Source: CAZLDI01 sp964558415 (GTDB taxonomy: Bacteria > Chloroflexota > Dehalococcoidia > SM23-28-2 > RBG-16-64-32). Taken from it: a stretch of DNA of 64,000 nucleotides. Where the stretch lies: the NCBI GenBank assembly GCA_964558415.1, contig CAZLDI010000006.1, positions 99,121 to 163,120 on the forward strand, written 5' to 3'. Positions 30,855 to 38,057 of the stretch are shown piece by piece (the stretch's first letter is position 1; every line of letters starts with the position of its first letter). The notes beneath the pieces were generated by a model. The model made no database searches. It saw only the letters and a list, made by a program, of their open reading frames with translations, and was not told the DNA's origin. A program made the translations under genes and the position numbers.

Positions 30855-32221
30855 CCGGTCGTCAAACCCTCAACGACTGACTCCATGCCGGCGGCGCGGG
30901 AAGCCTTAATCAGGACTGTGTCGCCTGCCTTCAGTTCGCGCTTCAGGAAACGGAGGGCTTCGTCAGGGGACTCGAACTGATGGACCGCGCCGCCCCCGGC
31001 GTCGCGCGCTGCCTCGGCCAGCGGCGTGATTCGCTCCCCGGTTGTCAGCAGGAGGTCGCAGGCGGTGGCTGCGCGCTGCCCCACACTGCGGTGCCCCTCC
31101 TCTTGGGCAGTACCCAGCTCCCTCATGTCGCCCAGCAGTGCCAGCCGCCTCCCGGGCAGCTCCGCCAGGAGGTCGAGTACTGCCAGCATAGATGCGGGGC
31201 TGGCGTTGTAGCTGTCGTCGATGATTGTCGAACCGTTCGGACCAGGCAGGATTCGCAGCCGTAGATTCGGACGCGCTTCGCGAAGCGCCCCTGCGATTTC
31301 CGAGAGAGCCATGCCCTCCGAGATCGCGACAGCGGCAGCGGCGAGGGCGGGGTATACGTGGTGCTTGCCCGGCAGCGGGCACGAGACCTCTGCCGACTGC
31401 TCCTCAAACGACAATTTGAAAGAGAATCCGGCGAGGCCGGCGCTCTGTAGTCCAGACGCGCGCACGTGGCACTGCTCGGACTGACCATATAGTAAAACCC
31501 GGGCACCCGTGCGCTGCGCCAGCGAGGCCGTCCGCCAGTCGTCGCCATTCAGTATCGCTGTGCCCTCCGCCGGCAGTGCCTCCACAAGCTCCCCCTTGGC
31601 CGACGCGATCGCGCCCATCGAGCCAAGTCGCTCCAGGTGCACCGGGCCGATGTTGGTGACAACGCCGGTCCGGGGCCGCGCAATCCGCGCGAGGAGCGCG
31701 ATATCGCCGCGGGCGTACATCCCGAACTCCAGCACTGCCCTCTCATGCTCCGACCGGAGTCGGAGTAGAGTGAGGGGGATGCCGATCTCGGTATTGAGGT
31801 TCGCCTCGCTCTTGAGGACCTTCCAGCGGCTGCCCAGCACGACGGCGACCAGCTCTTTGCAGGTCGTCTTGCCAACGCTGCCGGTGATCGCGACGATGGG
31901 GATGTCGTGCGTGCCTCGCCAGTGAGCGGCCAGCCGTTGCAAAGCCACAAGCGTGCTACTCACCTGGAACACAGTCGCGCGGTCCGCTCGTTCGACTGGT
32001 CGCTCGACGAAGGCGCCTGATGCGCCCGCCGCCAGCGCCGCGCGGATGAAGTCGTGCCCGTCCTGACGCTCGCCCGGGATCGCGAAGAACAAGTCGCCGC
32101 GGCGCGTTGTCCGTGAGTCAATGCTGGCGCCCGAGAACGCCGTATTCGCCGCCGCTCCGGCGGCCACCAGCAATCCCCTTGTCGCCTCCCAGACCTCAGG
32201 CACCGCTAGCTCCCTCCCCAT
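30851..32221 (-). CDS. murF: UDP-MurNAc-tripeptide--D-Ala-D-Ala ligase
   Basis: A 456-residue Mur ligase that adds the D-Ala-D-Ala made by Ddl. Seen: ASIDSRTTRRGDLFFAIPGE (UDP binding), AITGSVGKTTCKELVAVVLG (ATP loop), NLNTEIGIPLTLL, NIGPVHLERLGSMGAIASAK, and IDDSYNASPASMLAVLDLL. It sits 8 bp after ftsI. In most dcw clusters murE comes between ftsI and murF; it is not here. Confidence 0.96.
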   Translation of the reverse strand: MGRELAVPEVWEATRGLLVAAGAAANTAFSGASIDSRTTRRGDLFFAIPGERQDGHDFIRAALAAGASGAFVERPVERADRATVFQVSSTLVALQRLAAHWRGTHDIPIVAITGSVGKTTCKELVAVVLGSRWKVLKSEANLNTEIGIPLTLLRLRSEHERAVLEFGMYARGDIALLARIARPRTGVVTNIGPVHLERLGSMGAIASAKGELVEALPAEGTAILNGDDWRTASLAQRTGARVLLYGQSEQCHVRASGLQSAGLAGFSFKLSFEEQSAEVSCPLPGKHHVYPALAAAAVAISEGMALSEIAGALREARPNLRLRILPGPNGSTIIDDSYNASPASMLAVLDLLAELPGRRLALLGDMRELGTAQEEGHRSVGQRAATACDLLLTTGERITPLAEAARDAGGGAVHQFESPDEALRFLKRELKAGDTVLIKASRAAGMESVVEGLTTG

Positions 32222-32229
32222 GCTAAGCG

Positions 32230-33999
32230 TTATCGCAAATCGGAGACCAAAGCGCCCTCCGTGGGCGGAACCTTGAGGTAGGCGAGGGCGGCCTGCGCGA
32301 TTCGTGAGAACGCCGGCGCCGCGACCACGGTTCCCCAGGGTACTCCTTTGGGCTCGTCAATCTTCACGAGCACGGCGATGGCTGGATCATCCAGCGGCGC
32401 CACGCCCACGAACGATGAGATGTAAGTGTCCGGTTTGTAGCCGCCGCCCTCCGTAACGAGATTGGCCGTCCCCGTCTTGCCCCCGACCTTGTATCCCTCC
32501 ACGCTGAGGAAATTCTTCGATATGCCGTTAGCAACAACGCCCATCAACTGCCGCAGGGTGCGCGCTGACTCCGGGGACATCACCTGCGTGCCAGCCTCAA
32601 GCGCAAGAGCGCCAGACTGTCCAGCAGACCCGATCTCCCGCACTATCTGGGGCGTCATCAACTTTCCATCATTCGCGATCGCCGCGACCGCCATCGCGAT
32701 CTGAAGGGGCGTGACGCTGATCGCTTGGCCGAAACTGTTGGTCGCCAGGTCTACCGGGCGCCAGTTCTCCGGATCGCTTTCCGGCGTCCGGACACGACCA
32801 CCCACCTCGCCTGAAAGGCCAATCCCGGTGGGCTCGCCGAACCCGAAGCGCTGCACATAATCGTAGAACCGCTGTTCCCCCGCCTGGTTCGCGAGCCACG
32901 CGGCGCCCGTGTTCAGGCTCTTTGAGAGGATTTGTGTTACCGTCTGCGACCCGTTGGCGGAGAAGTCCCAGTTGTAGATGGACCAGCCGTTCGAGCGATA
33001 CACGCCTTCGTCGTACCACCAGGTGTCCGGGTTCACCAGGCCCAGGTCCAAAACGCAAGCCGCGGTGATCAACTTGAACACCGAGCCCGGCTCGTAGGTG
33101 TCGGTTATCGCCCGGTTCCGGAACAACGCCAGTTTCGATTCATCACTCAGGTCTGGCCTCGTCAGATCCGCCGCCGGTCGGCTCGCCATCGCCAGGATTT
33201 CGCCGGTCCCTGGCTGGACTACGATGATCGTGCCACCGGTCGCCTTGTGCTCCTTCAGCGTCGCGTCCAGCTCGCGCTCCACGACTCGTTGGATGTAGCG
33301 GTCGATCGTCAAGACCACGTTCGAGCCTGGCAGAGACGGCGTCTCCTGTCGCTCCCCGAGCGCCAGCTGGTTGCCCAGGCCGTCGCGCTCGAAGACAACG
33401 GTGCCCTGCGAGCCGCCCAGCAGCGCGTCAAGGTCCTTCTCAAGGCCCGTCAACCCCGCGTTGTCCCGGCCCACGAAACCCAGCAGTTGCGCGGCCAGGC
33501 TGCCTTCGGGATAAACGCGTCGGCTCCCGTCCAACAGACGAACGCCGCGCAGACCCAGGTCCCTGATCGCCTGTGCCTGTTCATAGCTCAACCCCCGGCT
33601 GACCGCGATCTCGAACGCCTCCGCCGTGCCTACCGCACTGACCATCTCCTCAGGATTTGTTCCGGTCACCCCGCTGATCGCAGTGGCTGCGGCTGATGCC
33701 TCCGCTTGGTCCTCCCACGCGCGTCGCTCCACCATCACGTCGTACGCGTCCTGGCTCGCGGCGAGCGGATATCCGTTGCGGTCAAGGATAGCTCCGCGTC
33801 GGTTGAGCACCGTCTGCTCGCTCACATGAGTGAGCCGTGCCTCCGCCGCGTAGCGACCGTGCTCGATGATCTGAAGTTGAGCGAGGCGGCCGACAATGAT
33901 CAGACCGCCGAGCGAAATGACCGCCACCACAGTCCAGAGCCGCCAGGTGGCATTGCTCCGCCTCCGGTCAGAGGCGCCACTCAGGGGAGGGGTAGCCAC
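32230..33999 (-). CDS. ftsI: FtsI/PBP3-type peptidoglycan transpeptidase
   Basis: A class B penicillin-binding protein of 589 residues that cross-links septal peptidoglycan with FtsW. One membrane anchor at about 20-42, a pedestal domain (VLNRRGAILDRNGYPLAASQ), and a transpeptidase domain with YEPGSVFKLITAA (SxxK serine), KSLNTGAAW (SxN) and KVGGKTGTAN (KTG). No PASTA domains follow. The GTG at 33999 overlaps the ftsL-like gene by 19 nt. Confidence 0.95.
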   Translation of the reverse strand: MATPPLSGASDRRRSNATWRLWTVVAVISLGGLIIVGRLAQLQIIEHGRYAAEARLTHVSEQTVLNRRGAILDRNGYPLAASQDAYDVMVERRAWEDQAEASAAATAISGVTGTNPEEMVSAVGTAEAFEIAVSRGLSYEQAQAIRDLGLRGVRLLDGSRRVYPEGSLAAQLLGFVGRDNAGLTGLEKDLDALLGGSQGTVVFERDGLGNQLALGERQETPSLPGSNVVLTIDRYIQRVVERELDATLKEHKATGGTIIVVQPGTGEILAMASRPAADLTRPDLSDESKLALFRNRAITDTYEPGSVFKLITAACVLDLGLVNPDTWWYDEGVYRSNGWSIYNWDFSANGSQTVTQILSKSLNTGAAWLANQAGEQRFYDYVQRFGFGEPTGIGLSGEVGGRVRTPESDPENWRPVDLATNSFGQAISVTPLQIAMAVAAIANDGKLMTPQIVREIGSAGQSGALALEAGTQVMSPESARTLRQLMGVVANGISKNFLSVEGYKVGGKTGTANLVTEGGGYKPDTYISSFVGVAPLDDPAIAVLVKIDEPKGVPWGTVVAAPAFSRIAQAALAYLKVPPTEGALVSDLR

Positions 34000-34403
34000 C
34001 CGAAAACTTCCTCGAGCAGGGATGAGCCCGGTTCAGCGGGCGATTTTTCTTGCGGCAGGTATCGGCTGGGGAGTCGGCGTTCTTCCGGCGGCGGCGCGTT
34101 AACGCTGAGGTAGCCGACGTCCTTCGGTGGGCCCATATTCCTCCGTGCGGCCTCCTGCTCGATTCGAGCGAGGCTACCCAGCGTCGCAACCTCCACTTCC
34201 AGAGTTCCGAGGCGCGCCTGCCAGTCGGCTCGCTCGCGTTGGAGCGTGTGGACGTTGCCACCAATCGTCGTGGCGTCGCTGGACTGGACAAGTGGCAAGA
34301 GCGCCGCGATCCCCACGGCCATCGCCGCAAAGATCAACATCACAGGCAACGCCGGTGAGCGGATGGCGCCGGCGGTCCTCGCGCGGTGCTCGACTGTGGC
34401 CAT
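33981..34403 (-). CDS. ftsL: FtsL-like septum protein
   Basis: A small bitopic protein between rsmH and ftsI, the usual FtsL slot. A short cytoplasmic head, one membrane helix (LPVMLIFAAMAVGIAALLPL, about 20-40), then a coiled-coil segment (TLQRERADWQARLGTLEVEV) ending in RIEQEAARRNMGPPKDVGYL, the pattern of FtsL/DivIC septum initiators. The Pro-rich tail of about 40 residues is an extra. Sequence conservation is weak as usual, so the call rests on topology and place. The start is ATG 34403, or the GTG one codon before. Confidence 0.82.
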   Translation of the reverse strand: MATVEHRARTAGAIRSPALPVMLIFAAMAVGIAALLPLVQSSDATTIGGNVHTLQRERADWQARLGTLEVEVATLGSLARIEQEAARRNMGPPKDVGYLSVNAPPPEERRLPSRYLPQEKSPAEPGSSLLEEVFGWLPLP

Positions 34404-35359
34404 CACCCCGCCTCGCCGATCCGCTCGGCGGCGCGCAGACGAGCACTGCGGCTTCGCCGGTTACCCTGGATCTCCCGGGGGCCCGGCTTCACTGCGCCCC
34501 GCGTCAGCAGGCAAAGAGTCGCCTTGTGACCGCAGACACATGCCGGCAGTTCGGGAGGGCACACACAATCCCGAGCCTCCCGTTGAAAGAACTGTTTCAC
34601 GATTCGGTCTTCAAGCGAATGAAATGCGATCACGACCAGGCGGCCGCCCACACCCAGCGCATCGCGCGCCTGCTCCAGCGCAACGCTGAGCGACGACAAC
34701 TCGTCGTTCACAACGATCCGCAGCGCCTGGAAAGTACGTGTAGCCGGATGGAGGCGCTGTCTTCCGCCGCGCACGGCCCGAGACACGAGGCCCGCGAGCT
34801 GGGTCGTCGTGCCGACTGGTCGTGAACGGACGATCTCGCGCGCGATTCGCCTGCTGGCAGGTTCCTCGCCATAGCGCCAGATCAGATTTGCCAGGTCTGC
34901 CTCAGTGTACTCATTAACTACATCGGCCGCAGTCATCGCTTGGCCGGGGCCGAAACGCATGTCCAACGGCGCCTCGGCCTGAAAGCTAAACCCACGGTCC
35001 TCGTCGCTGAGCTGCATCGAGGACACGCCGAGGTCAAACAGGATGCCGTGTACAGGGAGGAAGTCGTTGCGGCTAAGGACCGTTCCCAGGTCGCGGAAGT
35101 TGGATTCGATGAGTCTCACTGAATCTCCGAACTTCGAAAGGGCCGCGCGCGCCAGGTCGAGCGCCGCCGGATCTGCATCCATACCCAGGAGGAGCCCCCC
35201 TGGTGAAGCTGCCTCCATAATGGCGCGGGCGTGGCCGCCCGCACCGGTAGTGCAGTCGACGTAACGACCGCCGGGCTGGACCGCCAGGTATTGGACAACC
35301 TCCTCCTTCAGGACAGGATCGTGGGCCAGGTACTGCCTAGGGGACGAGATTGCAACCAC
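34403..35359 (-). CDS. rsmH: 16S rRNA (cytosine-1402-N4)-methyltransferase RsmH
   Basis: A SAM-dependent enzyme of 318 residues (MraW) that methylates C1402 in the ribosomal P site. Seen: HDPVLKEEVVQYLAVQPGG, DCTTGAGGHARAI (SAM loop), GILFDLGVSSMQLSDEDRGF, RTFQALRIVVNDEL and IAFHSLEDRIVKQFF. The C-terminal part has PELPACVCGHKATL with several Cys, seen in many homologues. Start GTG 35359, 6 nt after mraZ. Confidence 0.96.
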   Translation of the reverse strand: MVAISSPRQYLAHDPVLKEEVVQYLAVQPGGRYVDCTTGAGGHARAIMEAASPGGLLLGMDADPAALDLARAALSKFGDSVRLIESNFRDLGTVLSRNDFLPVHGILFDLGVSSMQLSDEDRGFSFQAEAPLDMRFGPGQAMTAADVVNEYTEADLANLIWRYGEEPASRRIAREIVRSRPVGTTTQLAGLVSRAVRGGRQRLHPATRTFQALRIVVNDELSSLSVALEQARDALGVGGRLVVIAFHSLEDRIVKQFFQREARDCVCPPELPACVCGHKATLCLLTRGAVKPGPREIQGNRRSRSARLRAAERIGEAG

Positions 35360-35365
35360 CCGCCC

Positions 35366-35788
35366 TTACCCCACGGGCCCCTGTTCTGGGGAGGAAGCCG
35401 CTGTCCCATCCCGGGTAATTCGTGACCATCTTTCCGGGTTCCAGATCTCCAGGTACTCCCTGGCGCCGGCGATGATCACGGGCCCGTGGAGGTTCGCCTT
35501 TTCACGAAACTCCTGCGGGACCAGGATGCGACCCTGGCGGTCCAGATCGGCGTCGAACGATTGTGCATCGAAATCCCGCCGCGACTGTCGACCTACAGCC
35601 GTCGACGCTGGAGCCGATGCCAGTTCGGTTGACATCTCTTGGAAGCCACTCTCCGTGTACACGGTCACGCACCCCTCGGGGCCTATCGTCAGAACGGCCT
35701 TCGCGCCAAACTCATGGCGGTAGCGAGCCGGGATGGCGACCCTACCCCGGTCATCAAGTGTGTGTTCGTCCTTACCCCGGAAGGCCAT
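35366..35788 (-). CDS. mraZ: MraZ, transcriptional regulator of the dcw cluster
   Basis: A 140-residue protein with two AbrB-like SpoVT-MraZ repeats: FRGKDEHTLDDRGRVAIPAR (about 2-21) and DADLDRQGRILVPQEFREKA (about 78-97). It forms a ring and binds direct repeats near its own promoter. The ATG at 35788 is chosen because the upstream frame crosses the promoter. Two TGGGG repeats 10 bp apart lie in the leader (35894-35908), so autoregulation is likely. First gene of the cluster. Confidence 0.95.
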   Translation of the reverse strand: MAFRGKDEHTLDDRGRVAIPARYRHEFGAKAVLTIGPEGCVTVYTESGFQEMSTELASAPASTAVGRQSRRDFDAQSFDADLDRQGRILVPQEFREKANLHGPVIIAGAREYLEIWNPERWSRITRDGTAASSPEQGPVG

Positions 35789-35893
35789 TGTCCGACCGCA
35801 GCTCTTCTTTCCCAGGGGGCGAAATGCTAAACTGAGGCTGTCTTCCTCGCCGTGGGAGGGCGGGACAACCAAATGCCGGAAGGTTAGAGGAGC

Positions 35894-35908
35894 CCCCACT
35901 CCTCCCCA
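35894..35908 (-). promoter_or_regulatory. MraZ boxes
   Basis: TGGGG at 35908-35904 and again at 35898-35894 on the minus strand, exactly 10 bp apart, match the known MraZ target (TGGGN repeats separated by 5 nt). Only two copies are clear; E. coli has three. They lie just downstream of the -10 box. Confidence 0.6.
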
Positions 35909-35919
35909 CTTCGTGGGCA

Positions 35920-35947
35920 ATCATACCACCTGGCCCCCCAATGTCAA
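35920..35947 (-). promoter_or_regulatory. Main promoter of the dcw cluster
   Basis: TTGACA (35947-35942), 16-bp spacer, TATGAT (35925-35920). It is one of the best sigma70-type matches in the window. It yields a leader of about 125 nt before mraZ. With no good internal promoter or terminator seen, the transcript may run to ftsZ, about 16 kb. Confidence 0.8.
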
Positions 35948-35990
35948 GTGCTTCCACTATGAATTTCCGGCCATTTCTCGTTTTTCCCAC

Positions 35991-36482
35991 ATGACACCCC
36001 ACGCCGCTGTCCTCACCATTTCCGACAAAGGCGCGCGCGGTGAGCGCGAGGATACCTCTGGACAAGCCATCCGTGAGCTGCTCTCCTCCATCTCCATCAC
36101 AGTCGAGCGATATGAAGTGGTCCCGGACGAACAACCGCTCGTGTCACAGCGTCTGCGCGAATGGGCCGACGCCGGGATCCCGCTGATCGTAACCACCGGT
36201 GGGACGGGCTTGGGTCCTCGCGACGTCACCCCGCAGGCAACCCTTGACGTCATCGATTACGAGGCCCCGGGGCTGGCGGAGGCGATGCGCGCCGAGGGCT
36301 TGAGGCACACGCCGAAGGCGATGCTTAGCCGCGCCGTGGCCGGCGTTCGCGGCTCGACGCTAATCGTCAACCTTCCGGGTAGCCCGAAAGGCGTCCGCGA
36401 GAACCTCTCCGTTCTGCTACCGGTCCTGGCCCATGCGCTGGACCTGCTGCGCGGCGAGACCTCACACCGCGGGTCGAAGTAG
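35991..36482 (+). CDS. Molybdopterin adenylyltransferase/MoaB-MogA family protein
   Basis: A 163-residue MoCF-binding domain protein of the MogA/MoaB type, which activates molybdopterin with ATP. Seen: AAVLTISDKGARGEREDTSG, VPDEQPLVSQRL, LIVTTGGTGLGPRDVTPQAT and STLIVNLPGSPKGVRENL, the active-site motifs in order. The ATG at 35991 follows the domain start; upstream frame overlaps mraZ antisense. Divergent from mraZ and 37 nt before trmD. Whether it is MogA or MoaB cannot be decided from sequence alone. Confidence 0.9.
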   Translation: MTPHAAVLTISDKGARGEREDTSGQAIRELLSSISITVERYEVVPDEQPLVSQRLREWADAGIPLIVTTGGTGLGPRDVTPQATLDVIDYEAPGLAEAMRAEGLRHTPKAMLSRAVAGVRGSTLIVNLPGSPKGVRENLSVLLPVLAHALDLLRGETSHRGSK

Positions 36483-36519
36483 TCAGCATCTTGCGATGGG
36501 GCACAGTGGGTTGGCCGGG

Positions 36520-37269
36520 ATGCGCGTAGATATACTTACGCTCTTCCCCGGCGTCTTCCGGGGACCGTTCGACGAGTCCATCCTCAAGCGCGCCATCGAG
36601 GCGGGACTGGTCTCCATCCACATCCACGACATCCGTGGCTGGGCGACCGGCCGGCACAAGGTCGCGGACGATTACCCATACGGCGGTGGGCCGGGCATGG
36701 TCCTCAAGCCGGAGCCTTTGTTTGCCGCCACGGAGGCCGTCCTGGAGCTTGCCCCCGAACGCGGGCCGGTGATTCTGCTGTCCCCCGCCGGGCGGCGCTT
36801 CGATCACGCCCTCGCCGTCTCTCTTGCCACGCAGTCACGCCTGGTGCTGCTCTGCGGTCACTATGAGGGCGTCGACGCGCGCGTGCACGAACATCTTATA
36901 ACCGAAGAGATCAGCATCGGCGATTACGTACTCTCGGGGGGCGAGCTGGCGGCGATGGTCGTCGTCGATGCTGTGGTGCGTCACATCCCCGGCGTGCTCG
37001 GTTCACCCGATTCGGCCGCGGACGAATCATTCGTTGACGGCCTCCTGGAAGCGCCGCCCTACACCCGTCCGCCGGAGTTCCGCGGCTGGGAAGTGCCGGA
37101 AACGCTCCTCTCCGGTAATCACCAAGATATTGCTAAGTGGCGCCGTCGGCGCAACCTCTTACTCACCCTCCAACGCCGCCCGGATCTCCTGGCGGAGGCG
37201 CAACTGACAGACGAAGAACGGCGCTGGTTGGACGAGCAGCAAGTTGCCCGTAGCGGAGGCGAACGCTAG
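36520..37269 (+). CDS. trmD: tRNA (guanine-37-N1)-methyltransferase TrmD
   Basis: A knotted SPOUT methyltransferase of 249 residues forming m1G37 next to the anticodon. Seen: MRVDILTLFPGVFRGPFDES, DDYPYGGGPGMVLKPEP, LLCGHYEGVDARVHEHL, the knot SIGDYVLSGGELAAMVVVD and HIPGVLGSPDSAADESF. ATG 36520 matches the conserved N-terminus. It is paired with rplS 16 nt downstream, the classic trmD-rplS order; rpsP and rimM are not adjacent. Confidence 0.96.
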   Translation: MRVDILTLFPGVFRGPFDESILKRAIEAGLVSIHIHDIRGWATGRHKVADDYPYGGGPGMVLKPEPLFAATEAVLELAPERGPVILLSPAGRRFDHALAVSLATQSRLVLLCGHYEGVDARVHEHLITEEISIGDYVLSGGELAAMVVVDAVVRHIPGVLGSPDSAADESFVDGLLEAPPYTRPPEFRGWEVPETLLSGNHQDIAKWRRRRNLLLTLQRRPDLLAEAQLTDEERRWLDEQQVARSGGER

Positions 37270-37285
37270 ACTCTCTAATGTTGCC

Positions 37286-37948
37286 ATGGACGCCAACTCT
37301 TACGTACAGCTCAAGGCGAACCCACACATCCCGGACTTCCGCCCCGGCGATGCTGTGCGTGTCCACGCTCGTGTGGTAGAGGGCGACCGCCAGCGCATCC
37401 AGGTCTTCGAGGGCGTCGTCATACGTATTCGTCGCGGCGGCGTCAACTCCACCTTCACCGTGCGCCGGGTCAGCCACGGGGTAGGCATCGAGCGCGTCTT
37501 CCCATACTTCTCGCCGCTCGTCGAGAAAGTGGAGGTGTCGAAGGTGGGGCGCGTCCGGCGCGCCAAGCTCTACTACTTGAGGCAGCGAGTGGGCAAGGCG
37601 GCGAGAATCAAGGTAGGCTCTCGCTCACGCTATGAGGAGTTGACGGCAGTGAGACCGGTCATCGAAGAAGAGTACGTGGAAGAGGAGGAAGCAGCCGCAA
37701 CCGAGGCGGACGACGCGGCCGAGGCGGCTACCGAACGGGCCGTGGCGGATGGAGAAGCGGCGGACGCGGAGCACGGGGATGTGATGGCAGCGGCTGAGCC
37801 AGCCGAGGTGGAAGACGAAGTGCCCGCGGTGATCGAGGCAGAGCCTGAAGCCGAGGCTATCGAGGCTGAAGAGTCAGAGGGCGAGCCTGGGACTGCGAGC
37901 GAGGACGCCGGCGATCCACCTGCGGAGGAAGCTAAGTCCACAGACTGA
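37286..37948 (+). CDS. rplS: Ribosomal protein L19 with long acidic C-terminal tail
   Basis: Residues 1-115 are a normal L19 (RPGDAVRVHARVVEGDRQRI, VFEGVVIRIRRGGVNSTFTV, ERVFPYFSPLVEKVEV, RRAKLYYLRQRVGKAARI), part of the 50S subunit at the 30S interface. From about residue 120 to 220 there is an extra Glu/Ala-rich, strongly acidic tail with no predicted fold. Typical L19 is about 115-130 residues. The frame is intact, ends at a canonical stop, and a strong terminator follows, so the tail is real. Confidence 0.95.
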   Translation: MDANSYVQLKANPHIPDFRPGDAVRVHARVVEGDRQRIQVFEGVVIRIRRGGVNSTFTVRRVSHGVGIERVFPYFSPLVEKVEVSKVGRVRRAKLYYLRQRVGKAARIKVGSRSRYEELTAVRPVIEEEYVEEEEAAATEADDAAEAATERAVADGEAADAEHGDVMAAAEPAEVEDEVPAVIEAEPEAEAIEAEESEGEPGTASEDAGDPPAEEAKSTD

Positions 37949-37972
37949 GTTCGGCTCGCCGAGTGCCCTCGA

Positions 37973-37996
37973 AGCCCGGCAGCTGCCGGGCTTTTT
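37973..37996 (+). terminator. Intrinsic terminator after rplS
   Basis: AGCCCGGCA/TGCCGGGCT forms a compact GC-rich hairpin followed by TTTTTC. It ends the mogA-trmD-rplS transcript 25 bp after the rplS stop. It is the only textbook rho-independent terminator in the window. Confidence 0.9.
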
Positions 37997-38041
37997 CATT
38001 TCTAGCGTCATTTGAAGTGCGGCGCAGACAACCTCTGCCGC

Positions 38042-38047
38042 TATACT
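38042..38047 (+). promoter_or_regulatory. -10 box of priA, leaderless type
   Basis: TATACT ends 10 nt before the priA ATG, with no Shine-Dalgarno site between. Confidence 0.5.
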
Positions 38048-38057
38048 GGCGTCAGCC

